Part shown: piece by piece, positions 61,872 to 64,000 of the stretch
Layout: every line of letters starts with the position of its first letter
Position numbering within the stretch: the first letter of the stretch is position 1
Assembly: GCF_000746025.2 (NCBI RefSeq)
Contig: NZ_CP045798.1
Coordinates: 1,536,501 to 1,600,500, forward strand
DNA: 64,000 nucleotides
Source: Thermanaerosceptrum fracticalcis
Lineage (GTDB): Bacteria; Bacillota; Peptococcia; DRI-13
Direction: 5' to 3'
Program-made: the position numbers and the translations under genes
Notes under the pieces: generated by a model
The model's input: only the letters and a program-made list of their open reading frames with translations
The model's database searches: none
What the model was told of the DNA's origin: nothing

Positions 61872-62537
61872 TCATATTCCTGCTTTTCCCGAAGACGGAT
61901 ACTTATCATTTTCCTGACGTGGTAATTTTTCCAGGCCTAGTATAATCCCTTTTTGCAGATATTTTTCACTCTCGCCCGTTAATCCCAGGCTTTTATACAC
62001 AAATCCCAGATTATAGTAGGCCAGGCCATAATTAGGGTCCAGTTCCAGGGTATTTTTTAAATATTGGCCGGCACTTTTTAAGCATTCGTCACCTTCTGTC
62101 ATTTTCCCCTGCTTACGCAGCTTCAAACCCAGTTCATAAAAAGCCAGCCCCAGGTTATAATGGGCCGACGCTTCTTCGGGCTGGAGCAGGACTGCTGCCT
62201 GTAAAAGCCAGATGGCATTCTCCAATTCACCCTTAGAAGCCTGGCCGGCTCCGTCGTAATTCAACTCCTTGGCTAAGGACGGATTATATGAATTCAGCCA
62301 ATGGACATACATAGAAACCTGAGGATGTCCCGGCTCGTGCCCTATCACATAAACCATGGCTCCCGCTGCTGCCTGCCAAAACATTTCCCCTTTAACTCCC
62401 TGGGCGATGGCTCCCAAAAACATGGGGCAGGAGAAATCGGAGGGCATCTCTACAGGAGCCTCAACCTGATAAGGTATGGTGATATAAACAATCTGCTGGC
62501 GCCAAGTATCATCCCAAGGCTGATAACTTCCCATCAT
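61872..62537 (-). CDS. TPR-repeat protein
   Basis: A 221-aa soluble protein. The first 85 residues (MMGSYQPWDDTWRQQIVYIT...) match nothing I know and include GHEPGHPQVSMYVHWLN. Residues about 100-210 hold three tetratricopeptide repeats (EEASAHYNLGLAFYELG, PNYGLAYYNLGFVYKSLG), which usually mediate protein contacts. AGGGGAG precedes ATG 62537. It is monocistronic; its partner is unknown. Confidence 0.8.
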   Translation of the reverse strand: MMGSYQPWDDTWRQQIVYITIPYQVEAPVEMPSDFSCPMFLGAIAQGVKGEMFWQAAAGAMVYVIGHEPGHPQVSMYVHWLNSYNPSLAKELNYDGAGQASKGELENAIWLLQAAVLLQPEEASAHYNLGLAFYELGLKLRKQGKMTEGDECLKSAGQYLKNTLELDPNYGLAYYNLGFVYKSLGLTGESEKYLQKGIILGLEKLPRQENDKYPSSGKAGI

Positions 62538-62649
62538 AAACTCCCCTCTCTCCCGAAGCTTATTTCTTATTACAAACAGGAAACTATATTCCTCCTTAAT
62601 ATATCAGTTTCCGTCGTTTAATGTATATGATAAATTCGCCGGTTTTTTG

Positions 62650-63624
62650 TTATATCCTCTTTGCCAAAACTGTATTTCTTAAGGCACTGCCGTTTAAATA
62701 ATTAAATTTTTTTCCCTGAAAGGAACCCATCTCCCGCATCTCCTCTTCAATCAAGGCTTTAATTTTCCACCAGCTGGTGTCCCAGTTGCAGAAGTACATA
62801 TTACCCTGGGGCCCTTTGCCCACCAGCCTTTGGATAACAATTTCGGGAGAAAGATATTCCAAAAATAGAATAACCCTTTCTACATATTCCTCCAGGCTGA
62901 TGATTGTAAACTCCCCTTGCGCATACATGCGGCCCAGGACCGTATCCTTGACAATATAAAGAGAATGCAGCTTGACATACTCAATTTCTAAAGCTGAAAG
63001 CAGCTTGGCATTTTCAATGACATCAAACTCATCATCCCATGGGAGGTTAAGGATTAAGTGTACACAGATAGGGAAACCATACTTTTTGATTCTTAAGACG
63101 GCGTCAACAAATTCGGCCAGGGTATGGCCCCGGTTTATCTTTTTCAGGGTACGATAATTGACTGTCTGCAGTCCCAGTTCGATATTGATATCAAGGGGCC
63201 TTTCTTTCTGAAGATCACTGAGAACAGCCAAATAGTCCTCGTTAATGCAATCGGGGCGCGTCGAGATAGAAATACCCACCAGGTCCTCTTCCTGGGAGGC
63301 GGTCAGCATATTGGCTTTAAAATCCTCCAATCCCAGATAGGTATTAGTAAAAGCCTGAAAATAAGCGATGAACTTTTTGGCATTAAAACGTTTCTTGAAA
63401 AACTCTTTATTTTGTGCAATCTGCCTGGAAATAGAAAGAGTATTAGGCAGGCATTCAAAGCCTGCGCCTGCTTCGTCGCAGAAAATACACCCTCCGTATC
63501 CTACGGTACCATCACGGTTGGGACAGGTACCGGGAAGATTCACAGGCAGTTTATAGATTTTCTCTCCATATTTCTCCTGCAAGTGTTCTGCATAACTCCT
63601 GTATAAATTTCGGGACTCAGCCAT
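62650..63624 (-). CDS. Radical SAM protein, YtqA/TIGR01212 family
   Basis: A 324-aa Elp3-like radical SAM protein. The cluster cysteines lie in LPGTCPNRDGTVGYGGCIFC. Other family segments are SISTRPDCI, IELGLQTVNYRTLKKINRGH and VHLILNLPWDDE. ATG 63624 has CGGAG eight bases upstream; a TTG two codons earlier is less likely. The substrate is not established for the family, though a tRNA or small-molecule modification role is commonly assumed. Confidence 0.92.
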   Translation of the reverse strand: MAESRNLYRSYAEHLQEKYGEKIYKLPVNLPGTCPNRDGTVGYGGCIFCDEAGAGFECLPNTLSISRQIAQNKEFFKKRFNAKKFIAYFQAFTNTYLGLEDFKANMLTASQEEDLVGISISTRPDCINEDYLAVLSDLQKERPLDINIELGLQTVNYRTLKKINRGHTLAEFVDAVLRIKKYGFPICVHLILNLPWDDEFDVIENAKLLSALEIEYVKLHSLYIVKDTVLGRMYAQGEFTIISLEEYVERVILFLEYLSPEIVIQRLVGKGPQGNMYFCNWDTSWWKIKALIEEEMREMGSFQGKKFNYLNGSALRNTVLAKRI

Positions 63625-63851
63625 TTTCAAAGCTCCGTTCCTAATGTATTAATGTTATACTCTATTCTTATTTTACATTATCCAGTGTTACTTGACAAAA
63701 TCTCTCCCTCATAGCACACTAAATGACAATTCTTTATTTTTATTTTACGGAAATAACCAGCGGGAAAGGGATTTGCCAAAGTTCTGGCGTACTATCATAT
63801 ATGGTAAAAGGGAATGCCGCACAATAGGCACCCCCTTTTTGACACTCTTAT

Positions 63852-64000
63852 TTAGGAAATATTCGCGCCCTTTAAGAGACCCAACTGGCCTTCCAAGAAA
63901 TCCACAAACTGTTTAGCCGTGCGCGGTGAGCGGCCGTTGCCGTTAATCTCCCACTGCAGGGCCCGGCGTTCCAGTTCCTGCACGCTGATTTCCAGTTTTC
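63852..64000 (-). CDS. C-terminal end of an unidentified gene (5' part outside window)
   Basis: An open minus frame enters from the right edge and ends at TAA 63852. Its last residues read VQELERRALQWEINGNGRSP and then FVDFLEGQLGLLKGANIS. It has an amphipathic helical look but is too short to assign. Continuation beyond 64000 is expected. Confidence 0.6.
   Translation of the reverse strand, partial: KLEISVQELERRALQWEINGNGRSPRTAKQFVDFLEGQLGLLKGANIS

Overview
The window looks like chromosomal DNA of an anaerobic, low-to-moderate GC Firmicute of the class Clostridia. I cannot name the species. The grounds are strong AGGAGG-type ribosome binding sites throughout, an oxygen-sensitive pyruvate:ferredoxin oxidoreductase, an EtfA carrying two [4Fe-4S] motifs, a Trp T-box, a TPP riboswitch, split transketolase, GlpP-type antitermination and several sigma-54 systems. 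No rRNA, tRNA or CRISPR array was seen.

Layout. (1) 1-10.2 kb, minus strand: nifJ (3' end outside the window), etfA, etfB and an acyl-CoA dehydrogenase, preceded by a sigma-54 promoter with repeated upstream sites and a PAS/AAA+/Fis activator. Next come an OmpR-type kinase/regulator pair and a secreted Met/Gly-rich protein. (2) 11.0-17.2 kb, plus strand: atoS-atoC and atoE-atoD-atoA for short-chain fatty acid/acetoacetate uptake and CoA activation, with a sigma-54 promoter and two candidate AtoC sites. (3) 17.2-28.6 kb: a 10.3-kb segment lying between two 554-bp direct repeats made of the atoA 3' end plus the trpA 3' part. It holds a broken group II intron reverse transcriptase, a membrane protein, a flavodoxin-SCP2-membrane fusion, a DUF4177-like protein, and a complete glycerophosphodiester/glycerol-3-phosphate uptake operon (glpP, HAD phosphatase, ugpC-A-E-B, GDPD) behind a likely GlpP-controlled leader. 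(4) 28.1-35.9 kb: the tryptophan operon trpEG-aroF-trpDCFBA behind a Trp-specific T-box. (5) 36.2-38.8 kb: a small defence and debris zone with DarTG, an HsdR/HsdS chimera and a serine recombinase remnant.

(6) 38.9-47.2 kb: aroK, two-part transketolase, an orphan response regulator, a Y-family DNA polymerase with an SOS box and a coupled Cys protein, small ORFs, rhomboid protease, EamA transporter and an RpiR regulator. (7) 47.2-49.6 kb: thiM-thiC behind a TPP riboswitch. (8) 49.7-59.1 kb: a class III aminotransferase plus a beta-keto acid cleavage enzyme, divergent from two consecutive TAXI-type TRAP transporter sets. (9) 59.4-64 kb: an iron-dependent alcohol dehydrogenase with unusual upstream repeats, a transposase remnant, cobO, a TPR protein, a radical SAM protein and the 3' end of one further gene.

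How it fits together. Regions 1, 2 and 8 suggest a cell that takes up organic and amino acids, converts them to acetoacetate, acyl-CoA and acetyl-CoA, and passes the electrons through ACAD/Etf and ferredoxin. Two sigma-54 regulators control the ACAD/Etf and ato modules. Region 3 is the main structural oddity: it has the form left by single-crossover integration of a circular DNA.
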